From Acidovorax sp. MR-S7 (GTDB lineage: Bacteria > Pseudomonadota > Gammaproteobacteria > Burkholderiales > Burkholderiaceae_C), in contig NZ_DF238919.1 of the NCBI RefSeq assembly GCF_000400995.2, positions 17,751-81,750 of the forward strand: a DNA stretch of 64,000 bases, in the 5' to 3' direction. Below the pieces are notes generated by a model, which saw only the letters and a list, made by a program, of their open reading frames with translations, did not search any database and was not told the DNA's origin. The number at the start of each line of letters is the position of its first letter. Position 1 is the first letter of the stretch. This document shows positions 42,092 to 51,360 of this stretch, in pieces. The position numbers and the translations under genes are program-made.

Positions 42092-42939
42092 TGGTCCGAC
42101 GCCTGCGTCTGCACGTCCACATCCATCGCGCGCACGCGGCCCTTGAGCGAATCGCTGACCCAGACGAAGTCGCAGACCACCGGCTCGGGCGCGTAGGTGC
42201 GGTCGAACAGGCAGAACGTGGGCGGTTGCGGCTCGGCGGGGTGCAGCAGGCGCCAGGCGTCGTGCAGCGGCGGTGTGCCGGGTTGCGCCCAGCCGGCGGC
42301 CTCAAAGGGCGAGAGGGGCGCGGCGATGGCGGCGTATTCGGGCTCGTGCGCCTGCAGGTTGAAGTCGCCGCAGAGCACGGCATGCGGCGTGTGCGGCTTG
42401 GCCTGGAAGGGCGAGCCGTCGCGCGCGTCCTGCGGCGGGCGCGCGGCCTGGGCGGCGGCCTCCAGGTGCAGGGCGCGCAGCGCGAGGGCCTGGGCCATGC
42501 GCTGGGGCTTGGAGAAGTATTCGAGGTGCGTGGTCATCACGCGCACCGGGTCCAGCGCCGCATCGTGCACCGTGAGCACGCTGCACATGCGCGGCATGCT
42601 GCGCACGCCCGCGTCGTGCGGGTACGGCAGCGGGTGGTGGCGCAGTTGCAGCACGGGCAGGCGCGTGGCGATGAGGTTGCCGAAGCGCTGGCGGCCCGCA
42701 TCCGTCCATTCATCCACGGCCGCGCCGAAGAAGACCTGCCAGCCGGGCGGCAGCAGCGCGCGCACCTGGGCGAGCTGGTCGCCGGGTGCGCCCGCGAGGC
42801 CGGGGTAGTTGACGGCGATTTCCTGCAGGCAGAGCACGTCCACGTCGCCCATGCCGAGCGCATGGCGCACGATGCGCGCCGCGTCCACGCGGCCGTCGAG
42901 GCCGCGGCACCATTGGGTGTTCCAGGTGACGATCTGCAT
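42064..42939 (-). CDS. Endonuclease/exonuclease/phosphatase-family protein
   Basis: 291 aa. EEP-fold motifs: IVTWNTQWCRGLDGRVD (Asn), VLCLQEIAVNYPG (metal Glu), VMTTHLEYFS (His), AVLCGDFNLQAHEPEY (GDFN) and DFVWVSDSL...ASDHQPVLLSLG (SDH). The substrate could be DNA, a phospholipid or a sugar phosphate. No signal peptide is visible. It lies downstream of the Ugp-type operon, from which a repeat copy separates it. Confidence 0.9.
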   Translation of the reverse strand: MQIVTWNTQWCRGLDGRVDAARIVRHALGMGDVDVLCLQEIAVNYPGLAGAPGDQLAQVRALLPPGWQVFFGAAVDEWTDAGRQRFGNLIATRLPVLQLRHHPLPYPHDAGVRSMPRMCSVLTVHDAALDPVRVMTTHLEYFSKPQRMAQALALRALHLEAAAQAARPPQDARDGSPFQAKPHTPHAVLCGDFNLQAHEPEYAAIAAPLSPFEAAGWAQPGTPPLHDAWRLLHPAEPQPPTFCLFDRTYAPEPVVCDFVWVSDSLKGRVRAMDVDVQTQASDHQPVLLSLG

Positions 42940-42947
42940 GCTGCAAT

Positions 42948-43005
42948 CTCAAAAATGATAGCTGCTCGCGCTTGATGGACAAGCGCTGGAGGCCATTTTT
43001 ACTTG
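42948..43005 (-). repeat. Dispersed hairpin repeat, copy 11 (reverse)
   Basis: This is the best-preserved copy: caaaaatgatagctgctc, a perfect stem GCGCTTG-ATGGA-CAAGCGC, then tggaggccatttttac. It lies between the permease gene and the EEP gene and supplies the TAA stop of the permease. Confidence 0.92.
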
Positions 43006-43826
43006 ATCCCCGCGCGCATGAAACTCTGCACGAACTGGCGCTGGAACAGGATGAAGCCGATGAGCAAGGGCGCGGTGGACATGAGCGTGGCGGCGGTGAT
43101 GATCGACCATTCCACGCCCTGCTCCACGGACGAGAACACCTGCAGCCCCACGGTGAGCGGGCGCGATTCGACGCTGTTGGTGATGATGAGCGGCCACAGG
43201 AAGTTGTTCCAGTGGAAGCTGACCGACACCAGAGCGAACGCGGTGTAGACGGGCCGCGCGAGCGGCACGTAGACGCGCCAGAGCACCTGCAGCGCGCTCG
43301 CGCCTTCCACGCGCGCGGCTTCGTCGAGTTCCTTGGGAATGCCCATGAAAGTCTGGCGCAGCAGGAAGATGGCGAAGGCCGAGGCGAAGTACGGCAGGCC
43401 GATGGCGGTGAGCGTGTCCACGAGGCCCAGGCGGCCCATGGTCTTGTAGTTCTCGACCAGCAGGATGTCCGGCATGATCATGAGCTGCACCAGCACCAGC
43501 GCGAAGGCCACGTTCTTGCCGCGGAACTCGTAGCGCGCGAACGCATAGGCGGCGAGCGTGGAGAGCACGAGCTGCGCGGCCAGGATGATGGCGACGAGCA
43601 GCACGGTGTTGAGGAAGTAGCGCGCGAACGGCGCGGCCTCCCAGGCGTGGCGGAAGTTGTCGAGCGTCCACGGCGCGTCGAGCGCGAAGCGCGTGGCGTA
43701 TTCGGCGGGGTGGAAGGCCGTCCACACCGCGTAGGCCAGCGGCAGGATCCACAGCACCGCCAGCACCCATGCGGCCAGGGTGTCGAGCCACGTGGCGCCG
43801 TAGATGGTGTTCGCACGCGCCTTCAT
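42999..43826 (-). CDS. ugpE: ABC transporter permease, UgpE type
   Basis: 275 aa, six TM segments (for example AAWVLAVLWILPLAYAVWTA, NTVLLVAIILAAQLVLSTLA). The EAA loop is ELDEAARVEGASALQVLWRV. It pairs with UgpA-type permease 43823-44719, overlapping by 4 bp. UgpE is the nearest name; the transported substrate (glycerol-3-phosphate or another polyol/sugar) is not fixed by sequence. The final codon and TAA stop lie in the repeat at 42948-43005. Confidence 0.88.
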   Translation of the reverse strand: MKARANTIYGATWLDTLAAWVLAVLWILPLAYAVWTAFHPAEYATRFALDAPWTLDNFRHAWEAAPFARYFLNTVLLVAIILAAQLVLSTLAAYAFARYEFRGKNVAFALVLVQLMIMPDILLVENYKTMGRLGLVDTLTAIGLPYFASAFAIFLLRQTFMGIPKELDEAARVEGASALQVLWRVYVPLARPVYTAFALVSVSFHWNNFLWPLIITNSVESRPLTVGLQVFSSVEQGVEWSIITAATLMSTAPLLIGFILFQRQFVQSFMRAGIK

Positions 43827-44719
43827 TTGTAGTGCACCCGCTTGTCCAGGACGAAGAACTGGATCAGCGCCACGCTGGCGAGCACCACGACCAGCACCAC
43901 GGTGATGGCGGCGGCGTAGCCCGTGTCCCAGAACTTGAAGCCCACTTCGTACAGGTGGTAGAGCAGCAGCGTGGTGGCGTTGTCCGGCCCGCCGCGCGTG
44001 AGGATGAAGATGTGGTCAACAAGGCGGAAGGCGTTGATGACCGCGTTGATCAGCACGAACAGCGTGGTGGGCATGAGCAGCGGCCACTGCACGCGGCGGA
44101 AGAAATACCAGCGCGACGCGCCCTCGATGGCGGCGGCTTCCTTGAGGCTGGGGTTCAGCGTCTGCAGCGCGGCCAGGTAGAAGATCATGAAGAAGCCGGC
44201 CTCCTTCCACACCGCCACCACGGTGACGCAGGCCAGCGCCGTGGACGGGTCACCCAGCCAGTTGCGCGAGGGCAGGCCCAGGCTACCCGTGATCTGCTCC
44301 AGCAGCCCGTACTGCGGCGTGTAGAAGAACAGCCAGATGTTGGCCACGGCGATCATGGGCAGCACCGTGGGCGTGAAGTAGGCCATGCGCACCAGCGTAC
44401 GGCCGGCCATGCGTTCGTTGACCCACAGCGCCATGAGCAGCGCGAGGCCGATGGAGAGCGGAATCGTCGCCCCCGCGAACCACAGGTTGTTGCGCACGGC
44501 CTGCCAGAACACCGGATCGTCGACCATGACCGCATAGTTCTCCAGCCCCACCCACTCGGCCGGACGCGCGCCGCGCGGGGTGGAAAAGAAGCTGTCGATC
44601 AGCGTGGCGACGGCGGGCCAGTGCGTGAAGGCCACCAGCAGCACCAGCGCGGGCAACAGCAGCAGCCACGCGTGCAGCGCGCGCTGGCTGGCTCCCGCGT
44701 TGGGCGATGCGTTCATCAC
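43823..44719 (-). CDS. ugpA: ABC transporter permease, UgpA type
   Basis: 298 aa, six TM segments (WLLLLPALVLLVAFTHWPAV at the N terminus). EAA motif: LKEAAAIEGASRWYFFRRVQ. It overlaps ugpB upstream (44716-44719) and ugpE downstream by 4 bp each, so it is translated as one unit. Forms the channel with UgpE. Confidence 0.88.
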   Translation of the reverse strand: MMNASPNAGASQRALHAWLLLLPALVLLVAFTHWPAVATLIDSFFSTPRGARPAEWVGLENYAVMVDDPVFWQAVRNNLWFAGATIPLSIGLALLMALWVNERMAGRTLVRMAYFTPTVLPMIAVANIWLFFYTPQYGLLEQITGSLGLPSRNWLGDPSTALACVTVVAVWKEAGFFMIFYLAALQTLNPSLKEAAAIEGASRWYFFRRVQWPLLMPTTLFVLINAVINAFRLVDHIFILTRGGPDNATTLLLYHLYEVGFKFWDTGYAAAITVVLVVVLASVALIQFFVLDKRVHYK

Positions 44720-46002
44720 TTATAGGAACGCAGGATGCGGTCAGCCTCGCGCTGCGCGTCCTTGAGCGCCTGAGCAGAGGTCTTGGTGCCGTTGAGCGCG
44801 GCCTGGATGGCGTCGTTGAGCACCTTGGTCACGCGCTGGTTCTCGTGCGTGGAGAACTCGGCCACCGACACGGGCAGCTGGTCGCGCGCGACGAGGGCGG
44901 GCGGGAATTCCTGGCCGTATTTCTTCAGCGCGGGCGTGTCGTAGGCGGCGGGCGAGATGGCGACGTAGCCGCTGTCCATGCTCCACTGCGCGGCGTGCTC
45001 GGGCTGGGTGATCCACTTGGCGAACTCGAACGCGGCCTGCTGCTGCTCCTTGGGCGCCTTCTTGAAGATGTAGAAGTTGCCGCCGCCCGTGGGCGAGCCG
45101 CCCTTCTTCACGTTGCCCGCGATCTGCGCCACGCCGAAGTCGAACTTGGCGTTGGCCTTCACGTTGGTCAGATTGCCGGTGGTCGTGACGATGATGGCGG
45201 CCTTCTTCTCGAAGAAGTCCTTGGGCGTGGTGCCCCACTCCACCACGCCCTTGGGGTGCACGCCGTCCTTGGCAAGGTTGACCCAGAAATCGAGCGCCTC
45301 GATCACCTTGGGGTTGTCGAACGTGACCTTGGTGCCGGCCTCGTTGGCCAGCAGCACGTCGTTGGGCGTGGTCAGCGTCTGCAGCATCCAGTAGGCGAAG
45401 CCCGTGGAGGGGATCTGGATACCGTACTGCGTGACGTTGCCCGAGGCGTCTTTCTTCGTGAGCTTGCGCGCGGCCTCCTTCAGCTCCTTCCAGTTGGCGG
45501 GCGCCTTGTTGGGGTCGAGCCCGGCCTCCTTGAACGCCTCCTTGTTGTAGTACATGACCACGGTGGAGCGCTGGAACGGAATGCCCCAGGTCTTGCCGCC
45601 CGTCTGGCTGTTGGCCATGAAGGCGGGGTAGAAGCCCTTGAGCCAGGCGCGGTCGGCGTCGGTCTTCACGAAGTCGTCGATGGGGGCGATGGCATCTTCG
45701 TCGATCAGCGTGAACATGTCGGTGGACAGCAGCACCGAGGTGGCCGGCGGCTTGCCCGACTTGTGCGCGGTGAGCGCCTTGACGATGGTCTCCTGGTATG
45801 TGCCCGCGTAGATGGGCGTGACCTTGACGCCAGGGTGCGCCTTGTTGAACGCCTCGGCGTAGCCGTCGATCACCTTGGTGATGGGGCCGCCCACGGCCAC
45901 GGGGTAGTAGAACGGCACTTCCAGAGTCTGGGCCAGCGCGCCCGTGGCGCAGGCGGCCAGCGCGGCGGCGGAGAGGGTCTTCAGAAAGGTCTTGCGTTGC
46001 AT
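44716..46002 (-). CDS. ugpB: ABC transporter solute-binding protein, UgpB type
   Basis: 428 aa from the ATG at 46002, which has AAGGAG 6 bp upstream. Signal peptide MQRKTFLKTLSAAALAACAT then GALA. The family 1 binding fold is seen in TYQETIVKALTAHKSGKPPA, FQRSTVVMYYNKEAFKEAGL and SPTGGGNFYIFKKAPKEQQQ. Similar in length to E. coli UgpB, but overall divergence leaves the ligand uncertain. It is the second gene of a C-B-A-E ordered operon. Confidence 0.88.
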   Translation of the reverse strand: MQRKTFLKTLSAAALAACATGALAQTLEVPFYYPVAVGGPITKVIDGYAEAFNKAHPGVKVTPIYAGTYQETIVKALTAHKSGKPPATSVLLSTDMFTLIDEDAIAPIDDFVKTDADRAWLKGFYPAFMANSQTGGKTWGIPFQRSTVVMYYNKEAFKEAGLDPNKAPANWKELKEAARKLTKKDASGNVTQYGIQIPSTGFAYWMLQTLTTPNDVLLANEAGTKVTFDNPKVIEALDFWVNLAKDGVHPKGVVEWGTTPKDFFEKKAAIIVTTTGNLTNVKANAKFDFGVAQIAGNVKKGGSPTGGGNFYIFKKAPKEQQQAAFEFAKWITQPEHAAQWSMDSGYVAISPAAYDTPALKKYGQEFPPALVARDQLPVSVAEFSTHENQRVTKVLNDAIQAALNGTKTSAQALKDAQREADRILRSYK

Positions 46003-46018
46003 GGGAGCTCCTTGAGAG

Positions 46019-47041
46019 TCAGGCCGCGATGCGCTGGCCTTCGGAATCGAAGAAATGGCAGTCCTGCGCTTGCCAGCGCAGGTGCACGGACTGGCCGTGC
46101 GCGGCCTGCTGCCGGCCCGGCGCGCGCACGGTGAGGGTTTCGCTGCCCACAGCGCAGCGCAGCACCGCGTCGGCGCCCAGGTATTCCTGGCTTTGCACGG
46201 CGGCGGGGACGCCCGCGTCGGCCAGCGCCACCGCCTCGGGCCGCAGGCCCAGCCAGTGCGCGTGCGCGGGACCCGCGTCGATGTCGGTGCCCGCGATGCG
46301 GCCGGCATCCAGCCGCAGCAGGTTTATGGGCGGCGTGCCGATGAAGCGCGCCGCGAAGGTGGTGGCGGGCGCGGCATAGACGGCGCGCGGCGGCGCGCAC
46401 TGCTCCACGCGGCCCTGGTGCAGCAGCACCACCTGGTCGGCCATGCTCATGGCCTCGGTCTGGTCGTGCGTCACGTAGACCACGGTAAGGCCCAGGCGCT
46501 GCTGCAGCTCGCGCAGCTCGGTGCGCATCTCCTGGCGCAGTTGCGCGTCGAGGTTGGAGAGCGGCTCGTCCATCAGGCACACGCGCGCTTGCGCCACCAG
46601 CGCGCGGCCCAGCGCCACGCGCTGCTGCTGCCCGCCCGAGAGCTGCGCGGGGCGCCGCTCCAGCAGGTGCGCCAGGCCCAGCAACTCCGCCGCCTGGGCC
46701 ACGCGCCCGGCCGCCTCGGCCTTGGGCACCTTGCGCACCGAGAGGCCGAAGCCGATGTTCTCGCCCACCGTCAGGTGCGGGAACAGCGCGTAGTTCTGGA
46801 ACACCATCGCGATGCCGCGCTGCGCGGGCGGACGGTGCGTGACGTCCTGCCCGTCGATCAGCACGCGGCCCGACGTGGCCGTCTCCAGCCCCGCGATGAT
46901 GCGCAGCGTGGTCGATTTGCCGCAGCCCGAGGGGCCCAGCAGCACGCAGAAGGAACCTGGCTCAATGCGCAGGTGCATGGACTGCAATGCGGTAGTCGCC
47001 CCCCAGGATTTGGCAACCGCGTCAAGCTCGATCAGTGACAT
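46019..47041 (-). CDS. ugpC: ABC transporter ATP-binding protein, UgpC type
   Basis: 340 aa. Walker A GPSGCGKST (36-44), Q-loop FQNYALFPHL, signature LSGGQQQRVALGRAL (134 onward), Walker B VCLMDEPLSNLD, H-loop YVTHDQTEAMSMAD. The C-terminal TOBE-type regulatory domain (LGLRPEAVALADAG) marks the MalK/UgpC subfamily. It is first in the operon, whereas E. coli places ugpC fourth. Confidence 0.92.
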   Translation of the reverse strand: MSLIELDAVAKSWGATTALQSMHLRIEPGSFCVLLGPSGCGKSTTLRIIAGLETATSGRVLIDGQDVTHRPPAQRGIAMVFQNYALFPHLTVGENIGFGLSVRKVPKAEAAGRVAQAAELLGLAHLLERRPAQLSGGQQQRVALGRALVAQARVCLMDEPLSNLDAQLRQEMRTELRELQQRLGLTVVYVTHDQTEAMSMADQVVLLHQGRVEQCAPPRAVYAAPATTFAARFIGTPPINLLRLDAGRIAGTDIDAGPAHAHWLGLRPEAVALADAGVPAAVQSQEYLGADAVLRCAVGSETLTVRAPGRQQAAHGQSVHLRWQAQDCHFFDSEGQRIAA

Positions 47042-47103
47042 CGCGGCAGTTTAGAGGCGTGTCGTGACAGCGGCGTTACGTTTTTCTTCAGGGTTTTCCT
47101 GTG

Positions 47104-47129
47104 GCATGGCTGTCACATGACAGCCATGC
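47104..47129. promoter_or_regulatory. 26-bp palindrome upstream of ugpC
   Basis: Perfect 12-bp arms GCATGGCTGTCA and TGACAGCCATGC around a 2-bp CA. It lies between the BCCT carrier stop (47134) and ugpC (47041). It contains CTGTCA half-sites like those in Pho boxes but not the direct-repeat layout. It could be an operator for the Ugp operon or an RNA hairpin ending the BCCT transcript. Confidence 0.55.
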
Positions 47130-47133
47130 GCGG

Positions 47134-49215
47134 TCACGCAGGGTCGGTGTGGCCCGGCGCGCGGTTGAGCAGCTGGGTGCGCCGGTCGGCGCTCACGGAC
47201 AGGTAGCGCTCGTAGTGCCGCAGGATGTCGGCGATGAGTTCCTCGCCGCGCAGGTACTGGATGTCGTAGCCCTGGCGCCCGTCGGCGAAGAAGGTGACGG
47301 GCTCCACCACGTAGCGCCGCTCCTCGTCCTGCGCCACCTCCGTCAGCATGAAGCCCCGCAGCTTGCGCCGCACGGGGCGCACGCCGTAGACGAAGTCGCG
47401 CAGCTCGGCCATGGGGATGGTCAGGCGCACCGACGCGGCCTCGCCCTCCTCCTCGCCGGTGGCGGTATCGTCCTGCACATGGGCCTGCACGCCGCGGCGG
47501 TCCAGCTCGGCCGCCACGTCGCGCATCGCGGGCAGCACCACGCTGTGCATGAAGCGCAGCACGTCCTCGCGCGTGGGCTGGTGCACGATCTGCTCCAGGC
47601 GCTTGCGCCAGTGCTGGCCGCTCCAGAAGTTCGTGGCATGCGCCAGCTCCTGGGCGGAATGCGCGCGGTCGGCCTGCATGCCGCGCCACAGGCCCCAGCA
47701 CAGCGCCACCATGATGGCCGCCACCGGCAGGGCCGCGCCCAGCGTCAGCGCCTGCAGTGCCTTGAGGCCGCCTGCCACCAGCAGCACCGCGGCCGTCACG
47801 CCCAGCACCGCCGCCCAGAAGAGCCGCTGCCACACGGGCGAGCGCGGGTTGCCGCGCGTGGCGATGGCATCCACCACGTAGGCGCCCGAGTCGGCCGAGG
47901 TAACGAAGAACACCGCGATCAGCACGATGGCCAGCCACGAGACGGCCTTGGCCCACGGCAGGTATTCGAAGAAGCGGAACAGCAGCGCGTCCACGTTGCC
48001 GGCCGTCTGCGCCAGCGCGCCCTGGGCCACGTGGGTGTCGATCCAGATCGCGCTGTTGCCGAAGGCCGTCATCCACAGCAGGTTGAACGCGGTGGGCACG
48101 AGCAGCACGCCCACGATGAACTCGCGCACCGTGCGCCCGCGCGAGATGCGCGCGATGAACATGCCCACGAAGGGCGACCAGGAGATCCACCATGCCCAGT
48201 AGAGCACCGTCCACTGGCCGTACCACCCCGGCTCCTGCGGCGACTCGTAGGCGAAGGTGCGCAGCGACATCTGCGCCAGGCCCGAGAGGTAGTTGCCGAC
48301 GTTCTCGCTGAGCGCCTGGAACAGGTGCACCGTGGGCCCGCAGATGATGACGAAGGCCAGCAGCACGAACGAGAGGCAGAGGTTGAACTCGGAGAGCACG
48401 CGCACGCCCTTGTCCAGCCCCGAGGCCGCCGACAGCCCCGCCAGGGAGACAACCACCACGACCATCGCCACGCGGAACAGCGCGGTGTCGGTGTTCCAGT
48501 CGGTCATCAGGCCGATGCCCGCGGCCAGCTGCAGCGCGCCGTAGCCCAGCGTGGTGGCGATGCCCGCGATGGTGCCCACGAGCGCGAAGGCGTCCACCGT
48601 GTGGCCGATGGGCCCGTTGATGCGCTGCTGCAGCAGCGGGTACAGCCCCGAGCGCATCGTGAGCGGCAGGTTGTAGCGGAAGCCGAAGTACGCCAGCACC
48701 AGCCCCATCGTGCCGTACACCGCCCAGGCGTGGAAGCCCCAGTGGAAGAAGGTGGACTGCAGCGCCTCGCGCGCCGCATCGGGCGTATCCGGCAGGGCCG
48801 TGGGCGGCTTGAGGTAGTGCTGCAGCGGCTCGCCCACACCGAAGTACATGAGCCCGATGCCCATGCCCGCTGCGAACAGCATAGCCGTCCACGAGAGGAA
48901 GCTGAACTCGGGCTTGGCATCGTCCGGCCCCAGCCGGATGTCGCCGAACCGGCTGGCCGCCACCAGCACCAGGAAGGCGAGGAACAGCGTCACCGCCACG
49001 CTGTAGAACCAGTCGAAATGCCCCACCACCCAGGCCTGCATGCCCGAGAAGAAGCGGTCGGCCTGCTGCGGGAACAGGCCGCACCCCACCAGCAGCAGCC
49101 CCAGCACCACGAGCGAGGGCACCACCACGGGCGCGGCGAAGGTGAGGCGCGGAGCGGAGCGTGCCACCATGTCTTCCGCGGGAGGTTCCGGCGTTTCGGT
49201 TTTTTCGTTTGGCAT
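47134..49215 (-). CDS. BCCT-family choline/betaine-type transporter
   Basis: 693 aa. About twelve TM segments with the BCCT core: FAAGMGIGLMYFGVGEPLQH, WGFHAWAVYGTMG, YWAWWISWSPFVGMFIARIS and RGRTVREFIVGVLLVPTAFN. The glycine-rich GMGIG and the aromatic WWxSWxPFVG box bind trimethylammonium substrates in BetP-like carriers. A long C-terminal cytoplasmic domain (about 190 aa, ending near PGHTDPA) is typical of BetT. A LysR gene is 55 bp upstream on the same strand. Confidence 0.9.
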   Translation of the reverse strand: MPNEKTETPEPPAEDMVARSAPRLTFAAPVVVPSLVVLGLLLVGCGLFPQQADRFFSGMQAWVVGHFDWFYSVAVTLFLAFLVLVAASRFGDIRLGPDDAKPEFSFLSWTAMLFAAGMGIGLMYFGVGEPLQHYLKPPTALPDTPDAAREALQSTFFHWGFHAWAVYGTMGLVLAYFGFRYNLPLTMRSGLYPLLQQRINGPIGHTVDAFALVGTIAGIATTLGYGALQLAAGIGLMTDWNTDTALFRVAMVVVVVSLAGLSAASGLDKGVRVLSEFNLCLSFVLLAFVIICGPTVHLFQALSENVGNYLSGLAQMSLRTFAYESPQEPGWYGQWTVLYWAWWISWSPFVGMFIARISRGRTVREFIVGVLLVPTAFNLLWMTAFGNSAIWIDTHVAQGALAQTAGNVDALLFRFFEYLPWAKAVSWLAIVLIAVFFVTSADSGAYVVDAIATRGNPRSPVWQRLFWAAVLGVTAAVLLVAGGLKALQALTLGAALPVAAIMVALCWGLWRGMQADRAHSAQELAHATNFWSGQHWRKRLEQIVHQPTREDVLRFMHSVVLPAMRDVAAELDRRGVQAHVQDDTATGEEEGEAASVRLTIPMAELRDFVYGVRPVRRKLRGFMLTEVAQDEERRYVVEPVTFFADGRQGYDIQYLRGEELIADILRHYERYLSVSADRRTQLLNRAPGHTDPA

Positions 49216-49270
49216 GAGGTTCCTTCAGGTTCCCAGGGTCACGGTGCGCGCCGGCGGAGCCGGGGGCACA

Positions 49271-50263
49271 CTATTTCATCGATAGGGCCTTGGCGGTGTC
49301 GGACAACACGCCTCGTCGCGCCTTCCTGGGCTCCGGCCTCGACAGATCCGCCGCATCCATTGCCTTGAGGCATTCCATGAACGCCAGCGTCGCCGGCGAA
49401 TGGGGGGCATCCTTCAACAGCAGCAGCCCGATCTCCCTGACGGTTGCCGGCCGGAATTCAACCAGGCGGCACCCTTCCAGGCTCACGCCATGCAGCGCTA
49501 CCCGGGGCTGGATGCTCACGCCCAGGCCCAGGCGCACCAGCGACACCAGCGGGTACGTACCGGTCAGCTCCTGCGCAGGCTCCACGGCGAGGCCCGCGGA
49601 GCGGAAGCGTTCCTCGATGATTTCACGAAGATCCACGCCGCGCGGATTGAGGAGCAACGGATAAGCCGCCAGCTGTTTCGGCGCCAGCGTCTTGCGGCCT
49701 GCCAGTTCCGGCAGTGCGTCTGGCACCACGACCACCAGTTCATCCTCGAACAGCGCAGTGAAATCGACGCCCTCGGATCTCTCGCGGCGCGACACGACGG
49801 CAATGTCCACCTCGGCATTCACCAGTTTCTCGTGGGCACGCTGGGAGTCCACGTCGCACATCCGCACCTCGATCCCGGGATGCCGCTCCCGGAACCTGCG
49901 CATAGCTTGCGGCATGAACGTGGCCGCCAGCGAGGGCAACACCGCCACGCTCACGGAGCCTGCGCGCAAGGCCGCCTCGTCCTTGAGCTGCCGTATGACG
50001 CGTGCCAGGGTATTGCCTGCCACGTCCACCGCGCCGTACAGGCGCTCGCCCTCCGGCGTCAGCGCCACGGAGCGGGTATCGCGCGCGAACAGCTTCACCC
50101 CCAGCGCAGCCTCGATGTGCTGGACGTGAACGCTCAGGGCCGATTGCGATACGTGCAATTGCTCCGCTGCGCGGCGGAAGCTCTGCTGCTGGGCCACGGC
50201 CGCAAAGGACACCAGCTGGTTCAGGTTCACCCGGCGCAGCTCGGGAGGCCATCGTTGCTGCAT
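49271..50263 (-). CDS. LysR-family transcriptional regulator
   Basis: 330 aa; ATG at 50263 has AGGAG 7 bp upstream. HTH: LVSFAAVAQQQSFRRAAEQL then HVSQSALSVHVQHIEAALGV. Effector domain follows. It is divergent from the Bug-AtuA-Bug operon across 113 bp holding a TTGCAG-N12-CTGCAA site, so that operon is the likely target. It could also affect the BCCT gene downstream. Confidence 0.92.
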   Translation of the reverse strand: MQQRWPPELRRVNLNQLVSFAAVAQQQSFRRAAEQLHVSQSALSVHVQHIEAALGVKLFARDTRSVALTPEGERLYGAVDVAGNTLARVIRQLKDEAALRAGSVSVAVLPSLAATFMPQAMRRFRERHPGIEVRMCDVDSQRAHEKLVNAEVDIAVVSRRERSEGVDFTALFEDELVVVVPDALPELAGRKTLAPKQLAAYPLLLNPRGVDLREIIEERFRSAGLAVEPAQELTGTYPLVSLVRLGLGVSIQPRVALHGVSLEGCRLVEFRPATVREIGLLLLKDAPHSPATLAFMECLKAMDAADLSRPEPRKARRGVLSDTAKALSMK

Positions 50264-50286
50264 TGATCATCTCCTGCGATCAATTC

Positions 50287-50310
50287 TTGCAGATTTATTA
50301 ATTGCTGCAA
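50287..50310. promoter_or_regulatory. Candidate LysR-type operator
   Basis: TTGCAG, 12 AT-rich bases, CTGCAA: an inverted repeat in the divergent LysR-Bug promoter region. The overall span and AT-rich centre fit LysR-type sites in general; no experimental link. Confidence 0.5.
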
Positions 50311-50376
50311 TACGGTGCGGCTCTTAGGATGCTTCCGAAAAGGCGCTCTCGCACAAGCGCCACAAGGAGACATGCC

Positions 50377-51360
50377 ATGCGCCGGATCGCGTCAAAATTC
50401 TTGTACACGGGCTTGGGAACGCTCGCCATGCTCTGGGCCGCCGCTGGCGCAGCGCAGCCCGCGAGCTACCCCAGCCGCCCGGTCACCATCGTGGTGCCCT
50501 ATGGGGCCGGGTCGAGCACGGACATCCTCACCCGCGTGCTGGCCAAGCAGCTGGCCAGCGAGCTGGGGCAGAACGTCGTCGTCGAGAACCGGGCCGGCGC
50601 AGGCGGCGCGCTGGGCAGCGCCTTCGTGGCCAAGGCGCCGCCCGACGGCTACACGCTCGTGATGGGAACCATTTCGTCCCACTCCATCAACGCATCGCTG
50701 CTCAAGGACCAGCCATTCAACGTCATGCGGGACTTCAAGCCGATCTCGCTGGTGGCCTATTTCCCCAACCTGCTCGCCGTCAACAACGACTTGCCCGTCA
50801 ACAACCTACAGGAGCTGGTGGCCTATGCCAAGGCGCGCGGCAGCCTCAGCTACGCCACGGGCGGCGTGGGATCTTCGGGGCAGATGGCCGGAGAACTGTT
50901 GAAGCTCAGCACCGGCGCCCCGTTGAGCCACGTTCCCTACAAGGAGGTCGGACAGGGCATCACCGACACCATCGCCGGCCACGTGCCCCTGATCTTCTAC
51001 CAGGCCCCTGCCCTGGTGCCCCATATCCGCGACGGCAAGCTCAAGGCCATTGCCGTGCTGGCACCCGAGCGCACGCCGCTGCTGCCCGACGTGGCCACAC
51101 CTGCCGAGCAAGGCGTCGCCGGCTTCGACGCCAGCGCATGGATGGGGCTCTTTGCCCCGGCATCCACACCGGACGCCGTCATCGCGAAGATCCACCGGTC
51201 CCTCGTGGACGCGGCACGCGACGCCGGCATGGCCAGGCAGCTCGGCGCGCAGGGGTTCACGCTGGCGGTAGATACGCCGGAGGCGTTCCACCGGTTCGTG
51301 GAAGCGGACATCGCCAAATGGGCCAAAGTGATCCAGACGACAGGAGCCACCGCGCAATGA
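50377..51360 (+). CDS. Bug-family periplasmic receptor (TTT system)
   Basis: 327 aa from the ATG at 50377, with AAGGAG 7 bp upstream. Signal peptide MRRIASKFLYTGLGTLAMLW then AAAGAAQ. Bug motifs: YPSRPVTIVVPYGAGSSTD, VVVENRAGAGGALGSA, YATGGVGSSGQMAGELL, HVPYKEVGQGITDTI and LPDVATPAEQGVAG. First gene of an operon with the AtuA fusion and a second Bug gene; overlaps the fusion by 4 bp. Confidence 0.92.
   Translation: MRRIASKFLYTGLGTLAMLWAAAGAAQPASYPSRPVTIVVPYGAGSSTDILTRVLAKQLASELGQNVVVENRAGAGGALGSAFVAKAPPDGYTLVMGTISSHSINASLLKDQPFNVMRDFKPISLVAYFPNLLAVNNDLPVNNLQELVAYAKARGSLSYATGGVGSSGQMAGELLKLSTGAPLSHVPYKEVGQGITDTIAGHVPLIFYQAPALVPHIRDGKLKAIAVLAPERTPLLPDVATPAEQGVAGFDASAWMGLFAPASTPDAVIAKIHRSLVDAARDAGMARQLGAQGFTLAVDTPEAFHRFVEADIAKWAKVIQTTGATAQ

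Noticed and set aside
47104..47129. Assigning the palindrome as a Pho box
   Set aside because: Pho boxes are direct repeats of CTGTCAT units about 11 bp apart; here the halves are inverted, so only similarity is noted.
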